Assembly: GCA_963773655.1 (NCBI GenBank)
Contig: CAVZBX010000001.1
Span: 372,001 to 436,000 of the forward strand
DNA: 64,000 bases
Source: DASSQJ01 sp963773655
Lineage (GTDB): Bacteria > Actinomycetota > Actinomycetes > Actinomycetales > Dermatophilaceae
Direction of reading: 5' to 3'
This document shows positions 28,433 to 36,866 of the stretch, piece by piece. A model generated the notes under the pieces. That model was not told the origin of the DNA. It saw only the letters and a program-made list of their open reading frames with translations, and made no database searches. Each line of letters begins with the position of its first letter. The stretch's first letter is position 1. The translations under genes were made by a program, and so were the position numbers.

Positions 28433-29676
28433 TGGACCTGCTGCGCTTCGCCACCGCCGGCTCGGTCGACGACGGCAAGTCCACGCTGATCGGCCGCCTG
28501 CTCCTGGACTCCAAGGCGATCTTCGAGGACCAGCTGGAGGCAGTGGAGGCCACGTCGAGGACCAGAGGATTCGACTACACCGACCTGGCGCTGCTCACCG
28601 ACGGACTGCGGTCCGAGAGGGAGCAGGGCATCACCATCGACGTCGCCTACCGCTACTTCGCGACCCCCCGGCGCAAGTTCATCATCGCCGACACCCCCGG
28701 GCACGTGCAGTACACCCGCAACATGGTCACCGGTGCCTCGACTGCCGACCTGGGGCTCGTCCTCGTCGACGCGCGGCAGGGCCTCACCGAGCAGTCCCGC
28801 CGGCACGCGGTCATCCTGTCGTTGCTCCGTGTGCCCCACCTCGTGCTGGCGATCAACAAGATGGACCTCGTCGGCTGGTCGGAGGAGGTCTTCGAGTCCA
28901 TCCGGCAGGAGTTCGTCTCCTTCGCCTCGCGGCTCAACGTGCCCGACCTCGAGGTGATACCCATCTCGGCGCTCCAGGGCGACAACGTCGTCGTCCGCAG
29001 CGAGAACATGCCCTGGTACGAAGGGCCCTCGCTGATGCACCACCTCGAGAACGTGCACATCGCCTCCGACCGCGACCTGCGCGACGTGCGGTTCCCCGTC
29101 CAGTACGTCATCCGGCCCAAGTCCGACGAGCACCACGACTACCGGGGCTACGCCGGGCGCGTCGCCGGAGGCGTGCTCAAGCCGGGTGACGAGGTGATGG
29201 TGCTCCCGAGCGGGCTCACCAGCCGGATCGAGGGCATCGACCTGTTCGACCGGGAGGTGACGGAGGCCTATCCGCCCATGTCCGTCGTCGTCCGGCTGAC
29301 CGACGACCTCGACGTCTCCCGGGGCGACATGATCTGCCGGGTCCGCAACGCTCCCACCCCTACACAGGACCTCGACGTGATGGTGTGCTGGATGACCCGC
29401 GATCCGCTCCGGGCGCGCCGGAAGCTCGCCATCAAGCACACGACGCGGGCCGCGCGTGTCCTGGTCAAGGAGATCCAGTACCGCCTCGACGTCAACACCC
29501 TGCACCGCGACCAGGAGACCGGCGAGCTGGGGCTCAACGAGGTCGGCCGGGTCACCCTCAGGGCGACCCAGCCCCTGCTCGTCGACCCGTACGAGCACAA
29601 CCGTTCCACGGGGTCGTTCATCCTCGTCGACGAGGCGACGGGGGCGACCGTGGGGGCCGGGATGATCAACGGGTGA
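28432..29676 (+). CDS. cysN: Sulfate adenylyltransferase subunit 1 (GTPase)
   Basis: 414 aa; EF-Tu-like GTPase driving APS formation by CysD. G1 is AGSVDDGKST (about residue 8), the switch region is REQGITIDVAYRYF, G3 DTPGH (about 88) and G4 NKMD (about 143). Domains II and III follow (PVQYVIRPKS, GLNEVGRVTLRAT). No C-terminal APS kinase is fused, consistent with a separate cysC. Confidence 0.96.
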   Translation: MDLLRFATAGSVDDGKSTLIGRLLLDSKAIFEDQLEAVEATSRTRGFDYTDLALLTDGLRSEREQGITIDVAYRYFATPRRKFIIADTPGHVQYTRNMVTGASTADLGLVLVDARQGLTEQSRRHAVILSLLRVPHLVLAINKMDLVGWSEEVFESIRQEFVSFASRLNVPDLEVIPISALQGDNVVVRSENMPWYEGPSLMHHLENVHIASDRDLRDVRFPVQYVIRPKSDEHHDYRGYAGRVAGGVLKPGDEVMVLPSGLTSRIEGIDLFDREVTEAYPPMSVVVRLTDDLDVSRGDMICRVRNAPTPTQDLDVMVCWMTRDPLRARRKLAIKHTTRAARVLVKEIQYRLDVNTLHRDQETGELGLNEVGRVTLRATQPLLVDPYEHNRSTGSFILVDEATGATVGAGMING

Positions 29677-29766
29677 GGACCGGGGGAGTCACCTCACCAG
29701 TGCTCCGGAACCGGGGCGATGGGCTCGTCCGGCCGGTCTCCTAGAAGTCCTACCGGGTTCTCCGCC

Positions 29767-30564
29767 GTGCTCCTCGCCTCCGCCAACGTCAACGGTATCC
29801 GGGCCGCTGCCCGGCGCGGTGGCGTCGACTGGCTCGTCGCGTCCGGGGCCGACGTGCTCGCCCTGCAGGAGGTGCGTGCCGGGCCGGGGCAGCTGGCCGC
29901 CGCGCTGGCCGGCTCGGCGTTCGAGGGGTGGGCGGTGGCCCACGCGGAGGCCGCCGCTCCCGGCCGCGCCGGCGTCGCCGTCGTCACGGCCCACCCGGTC
30001 CTCGACGTGCGCACCGACCTCGGCGAGGAGTTCGCCGGGTCGGGGCGGTGGGTCGAGGCCGACCTCGAGGTGGCCGGCCGCCCGGTGACGGTGGCGTCGG
30101 TGTACGTGCACACCGGCGAGGCGGGCACCGAGCGCCAGGACGCGAAGCAGCGGTTCCTCGTGGCGCTCGGGGCGCGGATGGAGCAGTGGGCCGCCGACGG
30201 CCGGCTCGCTGTCGTCACCGGCGACCTCAACGTGGCGCACCGCGCGGAGGACCTGAAGAACTGGAAGGGCAACCGGGGCAAGTCGGGGTTCCTCCCGGAG
30301 GAGCAGGCGCACCTGGACCGCTGGGTCGCCGAGCACGGGTTCGTCGACGTGCACCGCGGCCTCCACGGGCCCGGGCCGGGGCCGTACACCTGGTGGTCGT
30401 GGCGGGGCACGGCGTTCGACAACGACGCCGGGTGGCGGATCGACTACCAGTTCGCCTCCGCGCCCCTGGCGGCGACCGCGGTGCGCGCCGAGGTCGGGCG
30501 GGCGAGCGAGTACGCGCTGCGGTGGAGCGACCACGCCCCCGTGCTCGTCGAGTACGCGCTCTGA
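29767..30564 (+). CDS. xth: Exodeoxyribonuclease III / AP endonuclease
   Basis: 265 aa from GTG 29767. Nuclease of the EEP superfamily that nicks DNA at abasic sites and degrades 3' ends. Motifs in order: SANVNGIRAAARRGGVDWL (metal/DNA), LALQEVR with the metal-binding Glu, catalytic Tyr in SVYVHTGE, GDLNVAHRAEDLKNWKGN with the active Asp-Asn, WRIDYQFAS and the terminal SDHAPVLVEY His. Not part of the cys operon by spacing (90 bases). Confidence 0.94.
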   Translation: MLLASANVNGIRAAARRGGVDWLVASGADVLALQEVRAGPGQLAAALAGSAFEGWAVAHAEAAAPGRAGVAVVTAHPVLDVRTDLGEEFAGSGRWVEADLEVAGRPVTVASVYVHTGEAGTERQDAKQRFLVALGARMEQWAADGRLAVVTGDLNVAHRAEDLKNWKGNRGKSGFLPEEQAHLDRWVAEHGFVDVHRGLHGPGPGPYTWWSWRGTAFDNDAGWRIDYQFASAPLAATAVRAEVGRASEYALRWSDHAPVLVEYAL

Positions 30565-30587
30565 CCGCCCGGGACCAGCCGGGTCCC

Positions 30588-30659
30588 GGCTCAGCGCAGG
30601 CTGCCGCTGCCCAGCGCACGCTGGAACCTGCGCTGGGACGAGCGAGGGTGCGCTGAGCC
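30588..30659 (-). repeat. 72-bp palindromic repeat, copy A
   Basis: Exactly 72 bp bounded by perfect 11-bp inverted ends (GGCTCAGCGCA ... TGCGCTGAGCC) with a nested perfect 9-bp inverted repeat (CCCAGCGCA at about 30610, TGCGCTGGG at about 30629). Its reverse complement aligns along its length with the two copies at 61907-61978 and 61992-62063, including the core GGTTCC and GTGCGCTGGGC. Noncoding, in the gap between xth and galK. Confidence 0.85.
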
Positions 30660-30712
30660 CAGGAGCGACCACCGCGGCGGTGGCGGCACCGATCCTCACG
30701 ACACCCCGGAAC

Positions 30713-30777
30713 GTCGACGTGACCCCAGTTGCCATCCCGGGCCACGTCGACATTTCCGGGTCACCCCGAAATGTTGA
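30713..30777. repeat. Bipartite hairpin repeat, copy 2
   Basis: Same plan as 6438-6500: first an interrupted inverted repeat (GTCGACGTG at 30713-30721 facing CCACGTCGA at 30742-30750), then a hairpin 30748-30777 whose arms match copy 1 with two mismatched pairs. The right half is nearly identical to copy 1; the left loop is longer and less conserved. It lies before the convergent end of galK, so it might serve as terminator, but recurrence suggests a dispersed element. Confidence 0.7.
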
Positions 30778-30809
30778 GGCGGATGGGGTGGATGGGGTGG
30801 TGGGTCAGG

Positions 30810-31967
30810 TCAGGTGTCGCGGCGGGCGGGGGCGCCGGCCGTGACCACGATGCTCGCGGGGGCGTGCCAGCCCTGCTCGGCGAAGACCGCCCGGATGGCG
30901 TCGCGCACCGCGGGCACCGCAGGCTCCGGCACCAGGGCCACGGACGACCCGCCGAAGCCGCCGCCGGTCATCCGCGCCCCCAGCGCCCCGGCGGCACGGG
31001 CCGCCTCCACGGAGGCGTCGAGCTCGGCGCAGCTCACCTCGTAGTCGTCCCGCAGCGAGGCGTGGGAGGCGTCGAAGAGGCGTCCCACCTCGGCGAGGTC
31101 GTCCGCCCGCAGGGCCGCCACCACCGCCCGGACCCGGCCGATCTCGGTGACGACGTGACGGGTCCGGCGCACCAGCTCCTCGTCCGGCAGCCGGGCCAGT
31201 GCCTCGTCGAGCTCGTCCTCGCCCACCTCGCGCAGCGACGCCACGCCCAGCGCCGCTGCGGCCCGCTCGCACGCCTCGCGGCGGCGGCCGTACTGGCCGT
31301 CGGCCAGGGCGTGCTCGGCCCGCGTGTCGGTGACGAGCAGGACGTGGCCGCCGGCGGCGAGGTCGACGGGCACGTGCTCGGTCGACCCGTCGCGGCAGTC
31401 CAGGAGCAGCGCCGACCCCTCGCGGCACCGCAGCGCCGCGGACTGGTCCATCCCCCCCGTGGGAGCGCCCGCCACCTCGTTCTCCGCCCGGACGCACACC
31501 TGCGCGAGGCGTGCCCGGCCGGTGTCGGAGTCGAGCAGCCCGAGGCCGAACAGGTCGCTCGCGGCGGCGCCCACGGCGCACTCCAGCGCGGCGGAGCTGG
31601 AGAGCCCGGCGCCCAGCGGCACCTCGGAGTCCACGGTGACGTCCAGCCCGCCGACCCCGAAGCCCTCCTGCTGCAGCGCCCACAGCACCCCCGCCACGTA
31701 CGCGACCCAGCCCTCCGGTCGGCCCGGCCCCACCTCGTCCAGCGGCACGCGCACCGTCTCGCCGTTCTGCACCGAGTGCACGACGAGCACGTCGTCGCCA
31801 CGCCTCCCGCACGCGGCGGCCGTTCTCAGCGGCAGCGCGATCGGCAGGACCAGCCCCTCGTTGTAGTCGGTGTGCTCCCCGATGAGGTTCACCCGGCCGG
31901 GTGCGGACCACACGCCCTCGGGGTCGCGGCCGTGGACACGGTGGTGGACGGCGGGGAGGTCGCTCAT
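30810..31967 (-). CDS. galK: Galactokinase
   Basis: GHMP kinase that phosphorylates galactose to galactose-1-phosphate (Leloir pathway). 385 aa from ATG 31967. Signature APGRVNLIGEHTDYNEG at about residue 22, ATP-binding GAGLSSSAALE at about 120, catalytic Asp region PTGGMDQSAAL at about 170, and motif 3 MTGGGFGGSS at about 335. No galT or galE is adjacent. The open frame upstream to 32714 is antisense to trpS and not coding. Confidence 0.95.
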   Translation of the reverse strand: MSDLPAVHHRVHGRDPEGVWSAPGRVNLIGEHTDYNEGLVLPIALPLRTAAACGRRGDDVLVVHSVQNGETVRVPLDEVGPGRPEGWVAYVAGVLWALQQEGFGVGGLDVTVDSEVPLGAGLSSSAALECAVGAAASDLFGLGLLDSDTGRARLAQVCVRAENEVAGAPTGGMDQSAALRCREGSALLLDCRDGSTEHVPVDLAAGGHVLLVTDTRAEHALADGQYGRRREACERAAAALGVASLREVGEDELDEALARLPDEELVRRTRHVVTEIGRVRAVVAALRADDLAEVGRLFDASHASLRDDYEVSCAELDASVEAARAAGALGARMTGGGFGGSSVALVPEPAVPAVRDAIRAVFAEQGWHAPASIVVTAGAPARRDT

Positions 31968-32009
31968 GCCCGGTGAGTCTAGGGACGGCGCCTTGGGCAC
32001 AATGGGCCC

Positions 32010-33039
32010 ATGCCCACCCAGCCTGCCTCCGCTGACGCACGCCCCCGCATCCTCTCCGGGATGCAGCCGACGAGCGACTCGCTGCATCTCGGCAACTACC
32101 TCGGCGCGCTCGTCAACTGGGTCCGGCTGCAGGACGAGTTCGACACCTACTACTTCGTCGCCGACCTGCACGCGCTCACCGTCCCCACCGAGCCCGAGGT
32201 GCTCCGCCGCCGCACCCGCGTCACCGCAGCCCAGTACCTTGCAGGCGGGGTCGACCCGGAGCGCTCCGCCGTCTTCTGCCAGAGCCACGTCACCGCGCAC
32301 GCCGAGCTCGGCTGGGTGATGAGCTGCCTCACCGGGTTCGGCGAGGCCAGCCGGATGACGCAGTTCAAGGACAAGACCGCCAAGGGCCAGAGCGCCACGG
32401 TGGGGCTGTTCACCTACCCGATGCTGATGGCGGCCGACATCCTCATGTACGACGCCGCGTACGTGCCGGTCGGGGAGGACCAGCGCCAGCACCTCGAGAT
32501 CACCCGCGACCTCGCCGAGCGGTTCAACACCCGCTTCGGCGACACCCTCGTGGTGCCCGACGCCGTACATCGTCAAGGAGTCGGCGCGGATCATGGACCT
32601 CCAGGACCCCACGTCGAAGATGAGCAAGTCGACCTCCTCGCCGAAGGGCCTGATCGACCTCATGGACGACCCGGCGCGGATCGCCAAGAACATCCGGTCC
32701 GCCGTCACCGACACCGAGGCCGAGGTGCGCTACGACCCCGAGGCCAAGCCCGGGGTGTCGAACCTGCTCGTCGTGCACTCGGTGCTCTCCGGGACCCCGG
32801 TGGAGCAGGTCGCGGCCGCGTTCTCCGGCCGGGGCTACGGCGACCTGAAGAAGGAGGTCGCCGAGGTCGTCGTCGAGGCGCTCACGCCGTTCCAGGAGCG
32901 GATGAAGCAGCTGCTCGACGACCCCGCCGAGCTCGACCGCATCCTCGCCGCGGGCGCCGAGCGCGCCGGCGAGGTGGCGGAGGCGACGATGGCCAGGGTG
33001 CGCGAGGCCGTCGGCCTGCTCCCGGCGGCACCCCAGTAG
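32010..33039 (+). CDS. trpS: Tryptophanyl-tRNA synthetase, one frameshift
   Basis: Class I aminoacyl-tRNA synthetase, essential. From ATG 32010 the Rossmann core reads SGMQPTSDSLHLGNYLGAL (HIGH-type HLGN), PVGEDQRQHLEITRDLA; after VVPD the frame breaks at about 32562, where one extra base replaces the expected DPYIVKESARIMDLQ; the +1 frame gives DPTSKMSKSTSSPKG (KMSKS) and the whole anticodon-binding half to 33039. Both halves are full length and highly conserved, which points to an insertion error near 32562 unless another trpS exists in the genome. Confidence 0.93.
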
Positions 33040-33050
33040 GGTCGGGTCGC

Positions 33051-33592
33051 ATGCCGGTCCACGGCGTCGCCGTCACCGTTCCCGAGCCCTGGGGCAACCA
33101 CCTCCAGGGCGCTCGGCGCTCCTTCGGGGACCCGGCGGCCTCCGCCATCCCGCCCCACGTCACGCTGCTGCCCCCCACCGACCTCGAGGGCGAGCACGTC
33201 GAGCGCTTCGTCGAGCACCTCGCGGCGGTGTGCGCGCTCGCCCAGCCGTTCGAGATGGTGCTCTCCGGCACCGGCACCTTCCGACCGGTCTCGCCGGTGG
33301 TCTTCGTCCAGGTGTCCAAGGGCATCTCGGCGTGCGAGCGGCTGGAGCGAGCGGTGCGCTCGGGTCCGGTCGAGCGACGCTCGACTTCCCGTACCACCCG
33401 CACGTCACCATCGCCCACCACCTCGACGACCAGGCGCTGGACGAGGCGTTCGAGGGGCTCGCCGACTTCCGGGCCACCTTCCGGGTCGCCGCCGTGGACC
33501 TCTACGAGCACGGGGAGGACGGGGTCTGGCGGGTGGCGCGGACCTTCGGGCTCGGGCAGGACGGGCGCACCCGGGGCGACGAGCTGGCCTGA
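33051..33592 (+). CDS. 2'-5' RNA ligase family phosphoesterase, one frameshift
   Basis: About 180 aa; ATG 33051, 11 bases after trpS. The two HxT/S motifs of the 2H phosphoesterase fold are seen: PPHVTLLPP in the first frame and HPHVTIAHH in the second. The break is near 33375 (one base missing). Members (LigT/ThpR) act on RNA 2',3'-cyclic phosphates in vitro; the physiological role is unclear. Position behind trpS is conserved in relatives as far as I know. Confidence 0.75.
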
Positions 33593-33660
33593 GCGGCAAC
33601 GGTCGACGAGCGGGCCGGTGCTCGGCCGGTACCGCTAGTAACTCCTTGAGTGGTTGACGG

Positions 33661-33721
33661 GAACATCCCCCTGCTGTGGTCATGAGGGCTTGGTGTCCCA
33701 ACCACAGACAGGAGGATGTTC
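33661..33721 (+). promoter_or_regulatory. Hairpin covering the IS110 transposase ribosome-binding site
   Basis: Near-perfect inverted repeat: arm 33661-33680 pairs with 33701-33721 around a 20-base loop. The right arm includes AGGAGG, the Shine-Dalgarno sequence of the ATG at 33723, so it would be hidden in a transcript reading in from outside. IS elements often protect themselves this way; in IS110 elements the region could also belong to the guide (bridge) RNA. Confidence 0.6.
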
Positions 33722-33722
33722 G

Positions 33723-35065
33723 ATGTCCAACGGTAGGCGACTCTCCGCGGTGACAACCGCAGGAACGCCCGGCTGGCCCGGTTGCGGGAGGTGCTCCCCC
33801 ACGAGCATGCGGTGCTGGCGTTGGACCTGGCCGATGACAAGCAGGTCTTCGCGTTGACCGACCACGACAGCCGGGTGCTGGCCCGCAGGACGGTGCGGTG
33901 TCGGCCCTGGCAGCTCGCGGAGACCATCGAGTGGGGCGGCGGGCGGCGGTCGCGGCCGGGTTCGCCGGGGTGACGTTGGCGTGTGAGCCGACCGGTCACC
34001 GGTGGAAGGTGGTCGACGAGCTCGCCACCGCGGCGGGGATCGACCTGGTGTGCGTGCAGCCGCTGCTGGTCCACCGGGCCCGTGAGGCCGAGGACTTCAC
34101 CCGGGACAAGTCCGATGACAAGGACGCGCTGCTGATCGCCCGGCTGGCCACCCAGCTGCACGTCTACCTGCCCGAACGGGCCGACCCGACCTGGGCGCGG
34201 CTGCGGCACCTGGGCGCCCGGCGGGTGGAGTGGGTGACCCGGCTGGGCGCCGCCCGCCAGCAGCTGCGCGACCTGCTGGAGTGCGCCTGGCCGGCCGCGC
34301 TTGGACGCGGCAGCCGAGCCGCTGGACTCGCTGACCTGGCGCGCCGCGATGGCCGTGGCCGGGTGCGACCCGGCGCGGATCCGCAGGCTCGGGCTGGCCC
34401 GGTTCACCCGGGCGGTCGCCGAGAGCTGCCCCGGTGGGGCGGCCAGCGGGTCCGTACACCGCGATCGTGGCCGCGCTGCACGCCGCCGCGGCCGACCCCC
34501 GTGGGGTGCCCTCCCAACGCCCGGCGGGCTCGAGCGCGCCGGCTTCGCACTGGCCGACCTGCACCACGCCCAAACCCAGCGCGACCAGGTCGAGGACCTG
34601 ATGGTCGCCGTCCTCGACGACCTCGACCTCACCGACCTGGTCACCACGATCCCCGGCCTGTCCGCGGTCGGCGCGGCGGCGATCCTGGCCGAGACCGGCG
34701 ACCTGACCCGGTTCGACTCCGCCCGTGCGGTGGTCAAGCACGCCGGCCTGTGCCCCCGGGAGAACGCCTCGGGCACCTACGCCGGCAAGACCACCATCAG
34801 CGGCCGCGGCCGGCCACTGCTGCGCGTCGCGGCCTGGCGGGCGGTGTGGGGCGCGCTGCGCCACAACGAGGTCCTCGCCGCCCGCCACGCCCACCTCACC
34901 GCCCGGGAGCACAACCGGCTCACCGACGCCCAGGCCCGAGTCGCGGTCGCGGGCAGCCTGCTGCGCCAACTCTTCGTCGTGGTCACCACCCGCACCGCCT
35001 GGAACCCCGCCATCGCCGCCGGCCAGCTCGACCCCCGAACCGAGGTGAACGCCCCTGCCGCATGA
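33723..35065 (+). pseudogene. IS110-family transposase, frame broken about five times
   Basis: The pieces join into one IS110 recombinase. N-terminal RuvC-like DEDD domain: AVLALDLADDKQVFALTDHD, FAGVTLACEPTGHRWKV, FTRDKSDDKDALLIARLA (acidic residues Asp, Glu, Asp-Asp). C-terminal Transposase_20 domain: VTTIPGLSAVGAAAILAETG and SGTYAGKTTISGRGRPLLR, with the conserved Ser. Frame changes occur near 33752, 33945, 34303, 34450 and 34530. It is either inactive or affected by the same indels seen in nearby housekeeping genes. The ending EVNAPAA stops at 35065. Confidence 0.8.
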
Positions 35066-35347
35066 CACGGACGTCGACGTGCGACGGGACGAGCTCGAGC
35101 GACCTGGGGAAGAACCCGCAACTGAGCATGAGCAGTCCCGCCCGCCTTCCACCAAAGCTCGGATGAAGGCTGTTGGGGAACACCCCGGTTGAACGCTAGG
35201 TGGAGCAGGAAGACGGGCACCGGACCCCGCCGACGTCACGACCCGCACCACCATCAACACCCACGCGACGACGAACCCCGCCGCCGCGTCAACCAAGCAC
35301 GCTCAGACCCACGAACGGAGCCCTTGACACTGACCCTCATAGGTTGC
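35066..35347 (+). other. Noncoding right flank of the IS110 element
   Basis: About 280 bases with no convincing gene on either strand. It contains a 10-bp palindrome (ACGTCGACGT at about 35072) and short dyads such as GGGGAACACCCC near 35175. IS1111-type members of the family carry their guide RNA in a long right flank, so this is the candidate location if the element belongs to that group. Confidence 0.4.
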
Positions 35348-35666
35348 TCAGGCGGCGGCCATCGTCCCCGACCGCACCACGTCGTCGTGCGCGACGAGCT
35401 TCCCGGTCAGTGCCGTCCAGGTGCACCCCGCGGCCCGGGCCCGGCCGGCTCGCCCCGTCCGAGCGCGCCGCGCCGGGTGGGCGGGCACGTCGGTGTCGTG
35501 CACCGCCACCGACGGGACGCCGAGCGTCCGTGCGTCGCGCAGCGCCCGGGCCCCCGGGCCGAACGGCGAGGTGGCGTGCACGAGGCCCGAGCCGACGCGG
35601 CCAGGGTGGCGCGGAGCGCCCGAGGGTGGACCTCGGGAGCGAATCGGTGACGATGGCGACGCGCAC
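35348..35666 (-). pseudogene. Group 4 glycosyltransferase remnant
   Basis: Starts like a GT4 mannosyltransferase with VRVAIVTDSLPR at GTG 35666, then jumps frame and continues GLVHATSPFGPGARALRDA and LGVPSVAVHDTDVPAH, which match the central part of the N-terminal GT-B domain (usually ASPFxLGARG...GVPTVAVYQTDV). About 80 residues between are missing, and everything after TALTG is absent: the C-terminal nucleotide-sugar domain has been lost at the IS110 boundary. The divergent manC would supply GDP-mannose to such an enzyme. Confidence 0.65.
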
Positions 35667-35722
35667 GCCGTCATCGTGTGCCTGCCGGGTGGGACGCGCG
35701 GTGGCCTCCACGGGGGGACCGC

Positions 35723-35751
35723 GTGACGGGTCGGTGACGTCCGGCTACCCT
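35723..35751 (+). promoter_or_regulatory. Promoter of manC, probably leaderless
   Basis: GTGACG (35723-35728), a 17-base spacer and TACCCT (35746-35751) end only 8 bases before the manC ATG, with no ribosome-binding site between. This fits a leaderless transcript, common in Actinobacteria. Confidence 0.5.
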
Positions 35752-35759
35752 CGGGCGCC

Positions 35760-36839
35760 ATGGCAGCCATCGACGGGTTCTGGGGGGTCGTCCCCGCCGG
35801 GGGAGCGGGGACGAGGCTGTGGCCGCTCAGCCGCGCCGACCGGCCCAAGTTCCTCCTCGACCTCACCTCCAGCGGCCGCTCGCTGCTCCAGGCGACCGTC
35901 GACCGGCTGGAGCCGCTCGCCGGCGACCGGGTCGTCGTCGTCACCGGCCGGCCCCACGCGGCCGCGGTACGCGGCCAGCTCCCGGGGCTGGACCCCTCCC
36001 GGGTGCTCGCCGAGCCGGCCCCGCGCGACTCGATGGCCGCCATCGGCCTCGCCGCCGCGGTCGTCGAGCGCCAGGACCCCGAGGCCGTCATCGGCTCCTT
36101 CGCCGCCGACCACGTCATCCCCGACCAGGCAGCCTTCACCGCCGTCGTGACGGAGGCGGTCGAGGTGGCCCGCAGCGGCCATCTCGTCACCGTCGGGGTC
36201 GAGCCGACCCATCCCGCCACCGGGTTCGGCTATGTGCGCGCCGGCGAGCCGCTGCCCGGGGCCCCCACGGCGCGGCGGGTGCGTGAGTTCGTCGAGAAGC
36301 CGGACGCCGAGCGCGCCGCCGGCTACCTCGCCTCGGGGGAGTACCGGTGGAACGCGGGGATGTTCGTCGTCCGCGCCGCCACCCTGCTCGACCTGCTCGC
36401 CACGTGGCACCCCGCGCTGGCTGCCGGCGTGCGTGCCATCGCGGCCGCACCGGAGCGCCTCGACGAGGTGTGGCCGGGGCTGGAGCGGATCGCCATCGAC
36501 CACGCGGTGGCCGAGCCGGCCGCGGACGCCGGTCGCGTCGTCGTGGTGCCGGCACCGTTCGCGTGGGACGACGTCGGCGACTTCACGAGTCTGGCCGACC
36601 TGCAGCCGCACGTCGCCGACGGGCTGGTGATCCTCGGCGACGGCGACGACGTCACCGCCGTCGACGCGACCGGCGTCGTGGTCCCCGCCGGGGGCCGGCG
36701 GGTCGCGGTGGTCGGCCTCGACGACGTCGTGGTCGTCGACACCCCCGACGCCCTGCTCGTCACGACCCGGGCGCGCGCCCAGGACGTCAAGCGGGTGGTG
36801 GACGCGCTGCGCGCCGAGGGCCGTACCGACCTCACCTGA
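35760..36839 (+). CDS. manC: Mannose-1-phosphate guanylyltransferase
   Basis: Makes GDP-mannose from Man-1-P and GTP for glycolipids and glycoproteins. 359 aa from ATG 35760. Nucleotidyltransferase signature VVPAGGAGTRLWPLSRADRPKF at the front, DSMAAIGLAAA and ADHVIPD metal/substrate loops, FVEKPDAE and GMFVVRAATLLDLL, then a left-handed-helix-like tail with VVVVDTPDALLVTTR. No isomerase domain is fused. The glycosyltransferase that probably used its product is the adjacent remnant. Confidence 0.95.
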   Translation: MAAIDGFWGVVPAGGAGTRLWPLSRADRPKFLLDLTSSGRSLLQATVDRLEPLAGDRVVVVTGRPHAAAVRGQLPGLDPSRVLAEPAPRDSMAAIGLAAAVVERQDPEAVIGSFAADHVIPDQAAFTAVVTEAVEVARSGHLVTVGVEPTHPATGFGYVRAGEPLPGAPTARRVREFVEKPDAERAAGYLASGEYRWNAGMFVVRAATLLDLLATWHPALAAGVRAIAAAPERLDEVWPGLERIAIDHAVAEPAADAGRVVVVPAPFAWDDVGDFTSLADLQPHVADGLVILGDGDDVTAVDATGVVVPAGGRRVAVVGLDDVVVVDTPDALLVTTRARAQDVKRVVDALRAEGRTDLT

Positions 36840-36866
36840 CCCGCGGGGGCAGCCGCCGCGGACGGG

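Larger units (their letters stand above)
33630..35347 (+). mobile_element. IS110-family insertion sequence, degraded or error-containing
   Basis: Contains an IS110-type DEDD transposase and both noncoding flanks. The right boundary is placed near 35345 because CCCTTGACACTGACCCTCAT there resembles the usual right end of actinobacterial IS110 elements and the adjacent glycosyltransferase remnant starts immediately after. The left boundary lies between the thpR stop (33592) and the hairpin at 33661; 33630 is approximate. IS110 elements lack long terminal inverted repeats and target duplications, so ends cannot be fixed without another copy. Confidence 0.75.

Noticed and set aside
32500..32620. 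Programmed ribosomal frameshift in trpS.
   Set aside because: No slippery heptamer or downstream pseudoknot is evident and the same type of break recurs in many other genes.
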